Source: Isoetes taiwanensis (Eukaryota > Streptophyta > Lycopodiopsida > Isoetales > Isoetaceae). Taken from it: a DNA stretch of 64,000 bases. Location: NCBI GenBank assembly GCA_021234155.1, contig JAJEKV010000036.1:2846996-2910995 (forward strand), in the 5' to 3' direction. The notes beneath the pieces were generated by a model. The model was not told where the DNA came from. It saw only the letters and a list, made by a program, of their open reading frames with translations, and made no database searches. The number at the start of each line of letters is the position of its first letter. The first letter of the stretch is position 1. Both the position numbers and the translations under genes were made by a program. Of this stretch, positions 33,751 through 46,169 are shown piece by piece.

Positions 33751-36139
33751 TAACCCTTTTTCTAGTATTTATAGTGCATCTATTTTCCTATTTAAATTAG
33801 AGGCGTGCCTTTGGTAAACCCACGAAGTGGAGGTGCCATAGCCACCGGAGCAAGTTCTCTCGCCATAGCTTCTAGACTAAGCACTCTTGCTATAGCTACG
33901 GGAGTCGACCTCTCTCTGCCATAGTCAACCGGATAACTGTTAACCATATATAAAGCTAGTATCCCCTAGGAATAAACCGACCAAATGACACGACGTAATC
34001 TAGCAAGTCCGGCCAACTTGTTATGATAACATCAACTCACTTGGTGGGACTAATTCCGGAATTTAATTAACGACAGGGCAACTCTCTAGAATAGCAGCAT
34101 GTGTTATATCCTTGGATATTCTTTAGGCGACGATAATAATGTCCAGTTATCGGCGTTCCTCGATCCATAATTATTTTTTTCCTTTGGTAGATGCCTTGAT
34201 AACACAGTTTCTTCGGCCCTTGCCATGATTCAATCCATACTACATTCATATGCTTTATATTAGACCTTATTCGACGTTATATAAGTAATGTTTTATAAAC
34301 ATAATTCTAATTAACGTTGCCTCTCTCTAGTGTCTAAACCTTGACTCGTCTCAGTTCCTAGAGAAAGGATCTCTTTGTCGTCCAACCGACTAGGGACTGC
34401 CATGCAGCACCCCTCTAGACCATCGGTTTGGATTCCTTTGATCCTACCACCCTTCAATATTCCTTCTCATTGGTCTTGTTCCTTTTATGGATCACTTCCC
34501 CTAGATCATGACACATACTCTGTAATACGTAATGAGTCCTTCTGTTGGGTACAAACCTTGGTATTATTTTGTACCAAACTTCACCGCCTATATGGCTATG
34601 AGTAGTTATCTGCACCACACGCCTGTCAAAGTGACAGCAGTCTACCCTCTTTTAGAGTTGTTCTCCCGTATAATCCAATGCCACCCAACCATTGTTGATT
34701 ACTCACCTCCTTCTAGGGTATCCAAATATGGTTGGGGCAAAGTATTTCCAACCATTCCTTTAGTGCCCAAATGGCGTTAAGTTCCACAAATGAACTTACG
34801 TATTCCAAGGGGTTATGTGAATATCCCAAAGGGCAAGCATTACCACCCAAAGACCCCTCAAGATAGGCCTCCTCTATTAGAGATCTTGTGTTCAAGTCTC
34901 TGGGGGTCCGTCATATGTCCTCATGGACGCTGCCAATGTGGCATGACATATAAATGCTATCTACCTATCTATCTATTTATTAAAAATGTCCTTGGTGAAT
35001 TCAATTCACCATCTTGTCTTAGGACATGGAAGTCTTCTTCCCTAAGCCATGCACCAAATCTTTAAGGAGTTTTTTCAGCTCTTCTTCGCCTTTCAAGCCC
35101 CATAAGTCTACCTTTGTATATTAGCAATGACCACCCTTCATGTTAGGTAATAACCTTTCTATCCAGTTGCTAAATATCATGCATCGAGGGTCCTTTTTTT
35201 TTTCGTCAATATGTTTTTCACGTCTATGGCGATTTTCAAGATCCTCGCCCCTTACGCCCGCCACATCGTTATACAAATCATCCTTTAGTTGTGATCTATA
35301 TTCATTAGAGTCACCAATCCAATTACTCCTTTCGTATCCATTAACCGTCTTGTGCCTTCTAAGCCGCTATTATATGCCCCTTATGTTGTAAACCTACCTA
35401 TCATTGGGGTTATAATTCAACATTGTCCTACATCCCGGAAATGTTACTCATTACATTTCTTTGTCATGATGTCATCTTTGCTGTTTTGGCATTCCAAATG
35501 ACTTGACATCCGTGATTTAAGCCATAGCCATGGCCTAAGAGCGGGTGAGCCTTCGTATAATCGTGAATTACCTGGAGTCATCAAGGTGCTTGCCTTGTAC
35601 TTTGTAACCCTTTCTACAATTATCTATGTTGAGACAACAACGGACTTGTATCCATGTTCGAGTCCTATATATATCCTAACTTATACCTCCATGTAACCCA
35701 TGGCGTTACCTCACTTTGATCCGTGTATGGATCATGTGGGAAAGCTAGTTTTAGGTGTCTACTCAAGACACATTTTAACTTTTAGCATGTAACTCCTATT
35801 TGATACCTATCCTGGAATTGTACTATTGTACTACTCAACCCCACTACCTTAAGCTTTATTCTATTGGCCGTTGACATTTATTTCAGGTGCCAACTACGAC
35901 ATCCTACCTTAGCCTACAACGGAGTGAATGTTGTCTTTCTCTCCTTGTGTCGCCACTTAGATTACCTCTCCAGCATGTTTATCGTATGTGTACATGCTAT
36001 GTACATAACAAACATATATCCTCATCCCACAATGCTAGAGCTCTGCTCTAACTTAGCTGAAATGTAACCTTTGTAGTTCTTATGATGTGGCTGTACCACC
36101 TACTTCCCAAATGGGGCCAACTCTATGTTGGACTTGTAC

Positions 36140-36610
36140 ATGCTGATGTATTCACATGTGCAGGCCGAAGCGTATATGTGACCTGCCCATGTATGGAGGG
36201 TTCTTCGATGGCCCGACTTTTCGATTTTATCTTATCTACATCATTTACCTTTTTGTTACGACGATGTTTGATATCGGACTTCGGTCCTTAAACCTTCTTA
36301 TGATAAGTATGTCAAATGCACCTTGGTGCTTAAACTCTTCTATGTTTTAAGCTTTCATGCTATTACCTTTGGAAATAAGGAATTACCTTCCTTTTTATGT
36401 ATACTTCCTTCTATTGCAGTTTTCGATTAACCGTCATTTGTTTAACTAACCCCAATGCTGGGGGACAAAGATTATTTTCTAAGAGGGGAGAATGTGGCGT
36501 TCCATGTATTTATACGGTATACATATAAATAAAGTGACACATCACCCAATAAAGGATGCGCCACCATGGAGTATCTTAACCTAAGGGGTTGACCTAAAAG
36601 GGATGAATTT
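36140..36610 (+). mobile_element. inserted segment with a second PPT/LTR junction in copy A
   Basis: Copy B runs collinearly on both sides but lacks about 460 bp here. Inside are aagaggggagaa (PPT-like, 36481-36492) and directly after it tgtggcgttccatgtattta (36493 on), which matches LTR starts of this family, followed by about 100 bp of LTR-like sequence. It looks like the 3' end of a related element brought in by insertion or template switching. Confidence 0.6.
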
Positions 36611-39600
36611 AAACTTATGGTACTTTAACCCCGTACATAAACTATAATTTTCCCATGGGATTATGCCATAGTTCCAAAGGTTTCTACCACAGTCCAAGGC
36701 CTTTTCTAAAGGTTCCTTCAGTTAATTTGCGTTTCGCCATGTTTTGTCACACCTAACCTATTTATCTTAAGTTAGCATGTCAACCTCAACTTTTGATCCC
36801 TTTGAATGTTGTCGTCTTTGGCTCCCTCATAATGAAGCGGAGGCACTAAAACCCCCTGGTCTTCTAATAGGAAAATCCAATGTTTCAATCTTCGTTAGTA
36901 ACCGCCATATGATTATCCAATTCCTTACCCTCTTAAGAGTTTCAAAGTCATAATCTCTAACGGGTCTATGCCGCAAGGAAACGGATCCTCCAGCTTCTAC
37001 TTCTGTACCTAGAATTGTTCACCGCGTGTAGGGTAACTCTTCGATTATATGGACTACTGGTCTATATAATCTTAACCGTTCTGATCAATACACCTCGTCT
37101 TGATTTTATCGGGACTTGGAATTCCTATGTACTGCCCTCTTCTTGGTTATCCCTAAAGGTATAATCGCCAAAGTCATCGTACTCCTTCTTATCTTCCATT
37201 AGGGGACGCGATATTCTTATATATCTTTTCATTCCCAAAACCAAATAAATGCTCTTAGCTTATAACGTTGAACTAATACATTGGTATCTATAACCTTTGA
37301 GTAGTTAAGCTCTCATTATCGGTTATTCCAATACCGTTCCAACCATCCTCGGGATGTTTTTGAACGTAACATCACCGTATATGCTAGACTTACTCTAGCT
37401 ATTCTCACTCATTTAAACTTTTCTCATCTTCCTTAGTACGACGTATCTAAGATAGTCAACTCTAACCATTCGGATAACTTGAATGCTTATCTCTGGTAAA
37501 GCATACCTAACCCAATATCTTCGTATATAAGCATATCATTATGCTTCTTCTGTAAACATTGTCACGTAATATGCCACCAGCCCTGTACGAATATTCTACC
37601 ATCTTCCAATATGTCATACATCTGGATGTCACAATCGACATCCTTGATATCCTCGCTAGTGTAGTATGTAATACTACTAAATCCTTCAAACATCCGAAAC
37701 CACTACGTTGTTATTATGAGATATAGTAATATGTGTGCACCAACCCTAACTCTAGACTCATATATAATTCGTTGACGTAGCCCCTAGCTGCTTCTCCTAT
37801 ATATGCTGTGGATTTCACACCACACCTTCTAGACTCTCTATCCTTAGGTTGCCTTGGTCCTCACGCTCTAGTCATAAATTCCATAGGGGCACATGCCACC
37901 CTAAGTTCCTAGTGGACATACTTAATGTCTACTATAGGAATTTTTATCTTCATTACCTCCGTATTCATACTAAAAGTTCTAGTATATATCCTATCTTTTT
38001 CTAGTTATGTTCCTAGTAAACGGTCCTAATACACATCTACCAACGCGGAACTACTCCTCGGGATGCACACATAATACCAAGTCCAGAGCACATCCTCCTT
38101 GGCGAGATGTTCATTGGATGCCTCCCTTCTTCATATTCCAGACTTTGGTCTCTTCAAAGTGTCCCTCCAAACTCTCTATATTTGAAACGTTGTTTACAAC
38201 AACTTTCAAGCACCTCTTGTCTCCCACTTGTCGTGTGGGTACATTACTTGCCTCCCTAAGATATCATTCGTTGAAGGTCAACTTTCCTTCATAGAATAAG
38301 CTTCGCCAGAGCTCCAACATACTTTGTAGCTTTCAGACGGTTGCACCTTTTGCTAGCAATTGTCGTCTTCCATTCTAGCAGTCTTACAGAATGCTTATTC
38401 ACATAACCGCCGTTCGATCTCCAGCTCTCTTCACCTTGTGGGAAAACTACGTTTCCACACTATTGTCCGATCTCTTATCCGTCTACATACCCCGTGAGGC
38501 ATAGGATCGGCCATTTCCTTAATTTTCACCACGCATAAGGATCATGCATTTGACCAATGTTATTAAGTGTATTCCACGTGCCTCGTGGTCTTCTTAGTCG
38601 TCTATAATCTTGCGTCTTTGTTTCACACCTCAGGAACATCAATCTCTTTACCAAACACAATATATGTGTAATTTTATAATCCATAATTTATGGATCAACA
38701 TCCTCATACAACATTATTCTCTACCGTTCCACGAATCATACCTCGCTTCACGTAGCAATAGCTATACAATGTCGGTCGACATTCTATGCCTGCACCATCA
38801 TGGTGAAACCTACACTTTTAAAGTGTTTTTCCTCTCGGGCTGGGTACTTATAATCCAGTTTCCACCTTAGTATAGTACCTCCTTAACATGGTCTAGTAGA
38901 TAATCATAAACCACTTCTCCATCAGATATATCGTGCTATATCTAGTCTCCTTCTACATTGAATAGCAATCTAGATGCCGCATCATACATCAATCCTCGTA
39001 ATTTTTAGGTCCAGTATTTCACTTACATACCAAACAGCGTCATACCAATTTTTCTCGAGTATCCATCCAAAATAGAGACATCGCAACACTCCTTATTCCC
39101 AACATTCAGCATTTCTACTTCAAGTAGGAGCCCGGGACTTCCTCAGTCATCACCATCTAACAGGCTCAGGGCAGACCACGCATGGTTTCAATGCTTCCGC
39201 CGTGGACACCATAGTCACAACTGGCCTTCGTGATCTGGGGCGATTGCATAGCCATAGCACTAATTGGGATAGCGACGGGGCGGTACCAATGACGTCGAAT
39301 GTATATGTCAGCTGTACCTGTGCCCCATAACTATAAGAGTGTCTGTATGTGTGATAAATTTATGAAAATAACAATAGTAAATCAAATATAAGAATATCGG
39401 GACGCCTGGTAAATGATTATACATCTGTCCTCATATGACTGTAATCTATGCTAAAGATAGAGAGTGTGAGTGTGGAAACATTAAAGATAATCGAAAGGAG
39501 CAAGTTATTCAACACATAATCAAATATAATAGAAGGGGATAAGTATGTATGTCTTACACAAACTCCTAAGGGAATAACGAGACTTAGATAATGTTATAAC

Positions 39601-40164
39601 AAGGTTATGAGAAATAAATAAAGAACGTCACATGCGTAATTAATATTAACGTATATAGGTCAAAATGGAATATCTGATTACAATATATAATTCTATAAAA
39701 GGGTAACTATAAATGTCAGAGGCATCTAAACACTCACAATAGCAATATATGAGTTGTTAAATTTGTACCAAAATAGGAAAAACGAAATTTAGATCCAAAA
39801 TTACATTGAGCCTGGCTGTAATAAAATCACTTGTAAAGTGAAGGGAGAATATAATACATATATACACGAAGTTAATATGATTAGAATGACTTTCTATTAA
39901 GCAGTCTTGAGATTAATAACTCGTATTATAATATAACAACAAATGGAAGTTCTTTATATCTATACTGTCTTTAATATATAATCGATTACTGTATCTATAG
40001 ACAGAATGCTTTCAAAAATAGATAGAGTGTGAGCTCGTCACCACCGGATGAAACAAGTGAGACTTCCACAAACTTTGTTTGTTCACTTTTGCCGGTCCTA
40101 AGCGATGATAATGATGTGTTGCCCCGCAACAACAGTAATCTTGATCTTGAGGACAATCATCATT

Positions 40165-40178
40165 TTAAGGTGGGAGAA
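40165..40178 (+). other. polypurine tract of copy A
   Basis: ttaaggtgggagaa lies directly before the 3' LTR. The same sequence form occurs next to the LTR of copy B (59596-59610, minus strand). Confidence 0.85.
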
Positions 40179-41991
40179 TGTGGCGTTCGGGCATTTATAC
40201 GGTATAATGATATGCAGCGGCACGTCACTAGGACATAAGGGGGTAATTGTCTCGAAAGGGGATTTGACCACAATGGTTTTATTTAGCTATGTTAATAAAT
40301 CCCTTTTGTGGATAATTATGAAGTATATAGCCTAATTACCCCTAATTAAGCTAAATTAGTTAATTAGCACCAACAAAGGGGGTGCCACTTGGCCCAAATC
40401 GATTGGGCAAGGCATGGTTTCCATTTTGGACACCCAAATTAGGCTTTTGTGCCCCAATTCAATTAGGAGCAGCTGGAGATGGAGGAGAGGAGGCTGGGCG
40501 CCTAAGGAGCGATTGGCCCAAGGACTATTCTTGGCCAAGGAGCAGCTGGCCCCAAGGATTGCTGAGTGCCCAAGGAGCAACTGAAGGCCAGAGGCTACTT
40601 CTTGGCCCAAAGGAGCGAAGCGCTGCCTAAGGAGCTGTTGCTGAAGCCCAAGGAGCAGCGGTGGCCTAAGGACTGTTCTTGACCTCACCAAAATCCTTTG
40701 AACAACCTCTAGCCGTTGTCTTTGCCACCCTTCGTCAAACACCATGGAAGCACCCGATAGCGGTTCCAGTAGAAACACCTTTGGTTAGTGGTAGTTTAGT
40801 TGTGAATTCTAGGGTAGCGCCCTGTTGGGCACTTGTTGTCTTTTTACCGTCTGTTCTCTCTGTGTGTTTCAATGGTAGGAACTAACCCTTGATTGTAAAG
40901 GTAAGTTCTCTTCATATTCTGATTCTGGTTTGGTTCTTAAAAAGGATGGATTGATAGTTCTTTGTATGGTATCACTCTGGAAATGGGGGAAATAAGGGCG
41001 GGGTAGAGACCTCCGAACTCATATCGTTAGTATGTTCCTAGATAAAACCCCTGTAATTCCCAATAATGCGGCCTGTGCACAAGAGCCCACCGGGTCATAG
41101 ACGCTATGGACTGGCTTAGCACCAGACAAGGAACACAGTGGTGAAGTGGGGGTGGGGTCTTGCACGAACATAAAAGGCTCCTGAGACTCCTACAGTGGGC
41201 TAGGGCACGATGGCCGATCCACGTAAGAGGGCCGAGGGTATATGGGTCCGACACTCCCCGGGTGTAGTGGTGTGTGTGGTATGGGGCACCTTTTGCACTT
41301 TGAGTAGATTTAGGGTGAGTAAGTCTGCACGGATAAAGTGGGTGGCTGATGCGGACGCGTATTCTCTAGCTCACCCATGGAACCCCTGCGTGATTCGGAA
41401 GGGGACGCTTCGACTCGCCTCATCGGACCGGGGGCTTCATGAACCCCGGAGTAGGCTCAAAAGGGTGATACCTTGAGTATGCGTCTCCGGAAGGCTATAG
41501 CGAAGCCATAGCGTGAATTGACCCATCTGCAAAGTGTGCATGTGGAGGGGCGGATGGAGTGGACAACTCTAGCCGATGTTCTATGCCGCCCAACGCCATG
41601 CCAAGACTTGGATTCGCTGATCTCTTGAGGCCCAACCGGGTCGATCCTCACCGAGTCCGAGCAGTAGGGGTAGAACCCGAGGTTTGGGTGTTTTCTTAGT
41701 TTTAGATGCATATTCTTTGCCGTTGGTATTTGGATGGATCGCCACCCACCCGTGGTGGTTATTTATATGTGATTTATGCTGTGTGCTAACCCTTGTATTC
41801 ATGCTTCCGCGACGTAGGAGTCCCATTGAAGGCGTGGGCCGAATGACCCCTTCGTGTCCTTCTTTCGGGCACCATAATATGGGTGGCCGGAATAGACGGA
41901 GGGCCCTGCTCATGGCGAGGTGGTTGCCATGGGAGGGGAAAGTCCCCGTATGTATACGTCCGGGTGTCGTATATATTCAGGGAGCGTCACA
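40179..41991 (+). repeat. 3' LTR of copy A
   Basis: Starts tgtggcgttcgggcatttat and ends ggagcgtcaca, followed by GAAGG. Collinear with the 5' LTR apart from many small indels. Confidence 0.92.
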
Positions 41992-41999
41992 GAAGGCAC

Positions 42000-42180
42000 C
42001 TATGCTTTTGAAATATGAAATATGCTCTCGCCTAAGGTTTTGAGGGAATATCGAACCTCTATACGACTTTGCCTAAGATTTTAGAATATGAATTACGGGA
42101 GCTCAAACCTCTACCAAAATAATTCAGTGTCCTAACTAACACTAGTTTAACCAATATACTCAGTGAGCTAATGCGATTAT
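42000..42180 (-). mobile_element. tRNA-derived SINE-like sequence beside copy A
   Basis: Minus strand: box A-like tagctcactgag (42170-42159), box B-like ggtttgagctccc (about 42109-42097), and a second box B-like ggttcgatattccc (about 42055). The LTR element inserted at its edge. Confidence 0.5.
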
Positions 42181-42711
42181 TTTTTACCTTGAATCTATGT
42201 TTTTTTTTATAACAACTTACTCGATTGTTTTAGGGATATATGGTCTATGGTTTCAGGAATTGTTATTTTTACATCCATACCAAATCCCCCTAGAAGCCCC
42301 TGTTATTTTGCTACATATTTGCTCATTATCAATTTCCACTATTTCTACTCTGCCTCTTCCCTCGTCTATTTCTTCACTTCTATCTGCAATTCCATAAGAA
42401 AGTATTTAATAACTTACAGAAATTATCACTTCAAGGTCAAAGAAAAGCAATATCAACATTTTCAATTATGCATGTAAACCTTATGCTGCACCTTCAATAT
42501 ATTCTGAGGCGTGTTTGACAGCTGTCACTTGCAAACTTTCTGGCAGTAAGCAATTACACAGTCCAGCAGTAAGCAGTTACACAGTTGGCCTGTATACATA
42601 AAACATTCAGAAAGACAGTCAGGCTTGAAACTAAATAGCAATCTGCAGGAAGCAAAAATAAAAGAAACCAAATGACAAACTTGGGACGTTGTTGAATAGC
42701 AAAAGGCTCAC

Positions 42712-42989
42712 CTAACTTAGCAAGCCTGTTTACCCATCCAGGAATAGGTTTACCAATAAGTCTCATGCACACATCACTATTAAAATGGTTGCAGTTCTTC
42801 GCAATCAAGTGATAAGAATCCCTATTATAGTTTCCAGCAAGGTCCTCAATAAACTTCCGACATTCAGGTCAGTTGTGCCTATCTGAAGGGTTTTTCTGTA
42901 CATAAAACCCAGACAATTGTGGGGTTCTACCTCAAACACGCCACTAGAAGAATAATCATGTGCACTATATCCATACTCCACTCCATGAG
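42712..42989 (-). pseudogene. DeSI/PPPDE-type peptidase exon, frameshifted
   Basis: Minus strand, acceptor CTGCAG at 42990 and donor GTGAGC at 42711. It reads HGVEYGYSAHDYSSSGVFEV then EPHNCLGFMYRKTLQIGTTD; after a frameshift near 42868 it continues FIEDLAGNYNRDSYHLIAKN and CNHFNSDVCMRLIGKPIPGW. This is the core of the PPPDE (desumoylating isopeptidase-like) thiol peptidase fold, including the catalytic cysteine in NCNHF. The upstream exon with the catalytic histidine and the downstream tail are absent. A lone broken exon on the minus strand. Confidence 0.8.
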
Positions 42990-43070
42990 CTGCAGTCAAC
43001 ATATGAGCAACACTGCTGATCTAAGTACTAAAGGCCTAAAAACAAAATGCTGCATAAAATGCCATAATTT

Positions 43071-43395
43071 TTGCACCAACCTTCCGGTGGAGAGGAGCTC
43101 TATGTTGGAAATTTGTTGAGCAGTGCTCCATTCGGGGCCCAAGGAAGCCCAGACCATATCGTAACCGGAGGCGTTCAAGATCTGGGCGATCATGTTGGGA
43201 GGCCTAGAACTGAGTACATGATCGCTGGCCAGTTAGCCGGTTCCGACATCCAAAATGTAAGCGACTGCCAATTTACAGGGAGCAATAAGTTTGAAGCAGT
43301 TACTGGCATATCCTAGGTATATTCCAGTATATACCTAGAATATATCAAGAATCCACATGAGCAAGGGCTTGCCCCCTTAGGGGCAACCCAAAAAT
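43071..43395. repeat. dispersed double-hairpin repeat, copy 2
   Basis: Matches copy 1 (16430-16590). AT palindrome around cctaggtatat at 43308-43343; GC hairpin gggcttgccc-ggggcaaccc at 43365-43389. The 5' part of this copy (43071-43210) extends beyond the matched region. Confidence 0.75.
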
Positions 43396-43616
43396 TGGCA
43401 AACCTTTTAGGAAGTTTTGCCAACTTTGACAAAATCAGTTGTTAAATAAACAATATCAATATACTAAAACTAAATAATAGATAAATGAAGGCGGATGCTC
43501 TTTTGTACAAATGTCCACATTGATATGCACAAATTTACAGATATACAGTCCATCAACGACTCTATTACTACTAAAGTTTTTCCCTCGAAAACCCTTGGAG
43601 GTAGGCAATAATACTC

Positions 43617-43700
43617 TTGATGAGCTCTCTTTCTTGTAATGGATCACATAGACCTTCTGGCCCGTGGACAATAAAAGTCAAGTCAATTCAATTCAATTTA
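43617..43700 (+). mobile_element. LINE 3' end with pentamer tail
   Basis: cttgtaatggatcacataga, then ggcccgtggacaataaaa and a tail of about four TCAAT-type units (43676-43698). It matches the 3' ends of the LINEs at 11500 and 19430 in order: gtaatgg, catag, ggcc, gac, taaa, then a pentamer tail. Confidence 0.6.
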
Positions 43701-44020
43701 GTGCTTCCACAGACCCAAAACTTCTCTAGCCTGACTATGGCAATGATTATGCTTAGACCAATTTTTATTTGGTACATGGCATATTCTCCAATTTCTTTGT
43801 ATATCTTGAGATTTATTCACGTGAGCAATTTTATTTATTAAAATAGTCTATTATGCAATTTAAAACAATTTAATAATTTCAAGAATATTTGTCCCCACAT
43901 AACCATTTTGAAGCCACTTTTAACACCACTCTAACAATTTATGCCCAATGAAAAGCCTAACGATGTTAGACATTTTTTTTAGTAAGGAATAAAAGTCAAA
44001 TAAGTACCATCAAAGTGCTT

Positions 44021-44086
44021 TTGGCATGTTGGTAAGGTCATCGATTTACTGCCTAGAGGTTAGAGGTTCAATAAAAAAAAAAAAAA
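44021..44086 (+). mobile_element. minimal SINE: tRNA-like head plus poly(A)
   Basis: Box A-like ttggcatgttggtaagg (44021), box B-like gaggttcaat (about 44063) and immediately A(14) at 44073-44086. There is almost no body. Confidence 0.5.
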
Positions 44087-44617
44087 CCTAAAAAAAGTCA
44101 ACGATCAATGATCGACGGTCAAATACTCACGACGTGCACCAGGAGGCCGATTGGGATTCTTAGTCGGGTGCTAGCTGCACAAAGTGAGTAGTGGCCCTTT
44201 TTGGCCCTTAATTTATTGTTGCCTATTATTTTCTTAGTGTTGATAGGTCTTCCTATCTCAGTTTCAGATTTTAAGCTCACTTAACCTATCATATTACAAT
44301 TTAGACCTATCATTCATGGTCAACTATGGTCCATTATTCACAGTGTGCGCCAGAAGGCATTCTGGAATTTCTAAAAGTGTGTTGGGCGCACAGCGTAAGT
44401 AGTTGCATCCCTAATGGCAAAATGTTTTTAGGTTCTATTGGAATTCAAGCTCATAATTACTATATATTCCTAGCTAATTGCTTATACTATGATGGGGAAA
44501 AACAATTCTCCCATTATTCGAGGCTCTTGCTTGAAATTTCAGCTCCAAGACTAAATATCTAAGCTATTAGTACTACTAGAAAATGGCCAGTGCTCGATCT
44601 TGTCAACTAAGATCATT

Positions 44618-44629
44618 GCTCTGATACCA
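44618..44629 (-). other. primer-binding site of LTR C
   Basis: gctctgatacca is the reverse complement of the initiator tRNA-Met PBS, three bases from the LTR edge at 44633. It shows a minus-strand element whose interior should lie to the left. Confidence 0.85.
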
Positions 44630-44632
44630 TTA

Positions 44633-46159
44633 TGATGTCCCCTGCTCGTATACGATGCCGCACATGTATAGAACTGGAGTTCATCCCTCCTGTCAGCGCA
44701 AGCCCGCCAACACGAGGCCATCTACATATCATCGGACTCTTGATGGTGAGCAAAAACGCGACGGGGAAGAATAAACATATCATTCATCTCGTCTCCCTCA
44801 GTATCTACCTAGTTGCGGAAGCACATAAACATAAGCACAAGCCATCACATCACATCAAATACATAACCACCTCGAAGGGTGCGATCACCATAACAACATC
44901 ATATCCTAGCAGATAAAACAACAACATCAACAAGGGGAAGTCCTACCCAGAGTCAGACTCATAGGGGTAGCTGACGGTTAAGAGTCTCCAGAAGTTAATG
45001 TAGATAGAGTTCATGGCAAATGGATTTGGTTGACATAAGGACATGGATGTTGGTTAGTCACTCCATCCGCCCCTCCTGTGCATACTTTGTAGATAGGCTG
45101 ATAAGTATTAGGGATGTGACCATAGCATGCCGGGTGCATAGTCAGAGGGACTACTCCTGGGTTGTATCTCCCCAGTCCCAATGAGGCAGGAGGGGATCAC
45201 TCCCCTCCAGAAGATCCATGCCAACTACAGGCGAGCTAGACAGACACTGCTCGTCTACGACTTGAATTCCAATAAGGCGCCGCATCACCTAGGAGGTGTC
45301 GAGCCCATACCTTGCCCTCACTCAGTAGCAAGCTATTAGGCCTAGCCCACAACGTTCTCCGGCCATCGCTGTTCAACAGAGGCCTCAACTGTAGCTAGAC
45401 AGGCCTTCCTTGTCAGCCGGTCTAACCCTGCCACCCACAGCCAGACGGGCTCCTATGCACAGGCCGCATAAATTGGGAATTAATGGGCTAATCTAGAATC
45501 ATTAATTAAAAGGCTCTGGGTCTCTACCCCCCTTCCCAATACACAAGAGGTGCGCACAGAGGAATACAATATCATCCAATGAATTGAAGTAACAGAGTAA
45601 AGATCTAATCTATCTATTCTAAACATACCTGGTTAGGTTCATTCGTTAGTTGCCAATGTTCTTAGGCTCTAGAGGTCATTTACAGCTAAGAACAGATGCA
45701 AATCTGGCCTAATGACCATCAGGAAGCATGCGTTGCCTATCAGATAGTCCACCAACACGATCCTTGGCTCGTTCTAAGTCCTCGAAATGCGTCCATGCTG
45801 CCAAAATGGACTGAGATGCTGGAGTCTTGATGATCCACTTTGGAACACGAGCTTCACTGCTACTGGGAGGCTGGAATGAGCCGAGTGCTTGAGCAACGCA
45901 TGCTCCTGAGGCTGGAATCTGAAAAGGGGGCACTTTTAGGTTTCCTGCCTTTTTATGCCCATGTTTTAGGGCTAAGGTCTAATGGGCCATCAATATAGAA
46001 TATATTCACATGTTGCATAACATGTGCAATATAATGGGTTCTAATGGTTGTACCCCGGACAACCCTTTGTGGTCGCCGTGTACATGTCGTCGTAGTCGAT
46101 ATGTCCTAGTGACATGGCAATATAATATATGTATTTATATCGTATATTATGCTGAAACA
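44633..46159 (-). repeat. LTR of a related minus-strand element (LTR C), interior lost
   Basis: Shares the architecture of LTRs A and B (minus-strand order: gcggaagcacataaacat region, ctccatccgcccctcctgtg, aggccgcata-ttgggaatta, then cactaggacat near the far end) but is strongly diverged. The edges TGATGTCC and GAAACA are inferred from the PBS spacing and the start motif. No PPT or second LTR lies to the left, so the element is truncated. Confidence 0.65.
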
Positions 46160-46169
46160 TCGCAGGGTT

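Larger units (their letters stand above)
31278..41991 (+). mobile_element. LTR retrotransposon copy A, complete, non-coding
   Basis: Bounded by LTRs of 1776 and 1813 bp starting TGTGRCG and ending CGTCACA. It is flanked by a 5-bp target duplication GAAGG (31273-31277 and 41992-41996). A PBS follows the 5' LTR and a PPT precedes the 3' LTR, giving plus orientation. The 7.1-kb interior has no gag, protease, RT or integrase frame that I can recognise. Only a short frame at its very end (SDDNDVLPRNNSNLDLEDNH, 40029-40178) looks like a polyprotein tail. The interior strand is pyrimidine-rich. The two LTRs differ by many small indels, so the insertion is old. The structure suggests a LARD-like non-autonomous element or a thoroughly decayed gypsy-type one. 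Confidence 0.92.

Noticed and set aside
38610-38870. Conserved 86-codon frame shared with 61400-61188
   Set aside because: Similarity reflects DNA homology of copies A and B. The copy B frame breaks early, and there is no domain.
33066-40178. Search for gag-pol in copy A
   Set aside because: No aspartic protease triad, YxDD-type RT box, RNase H or integrase zinc motif was found by eye on either strand. Hidden remnants below what I can read are still possible.
40356-40778. 140-codon frame and similar frames at 31516-31825
   Set aside because: Produced by the gcccaaggagc tandem units in the LTRs, open on both strands.
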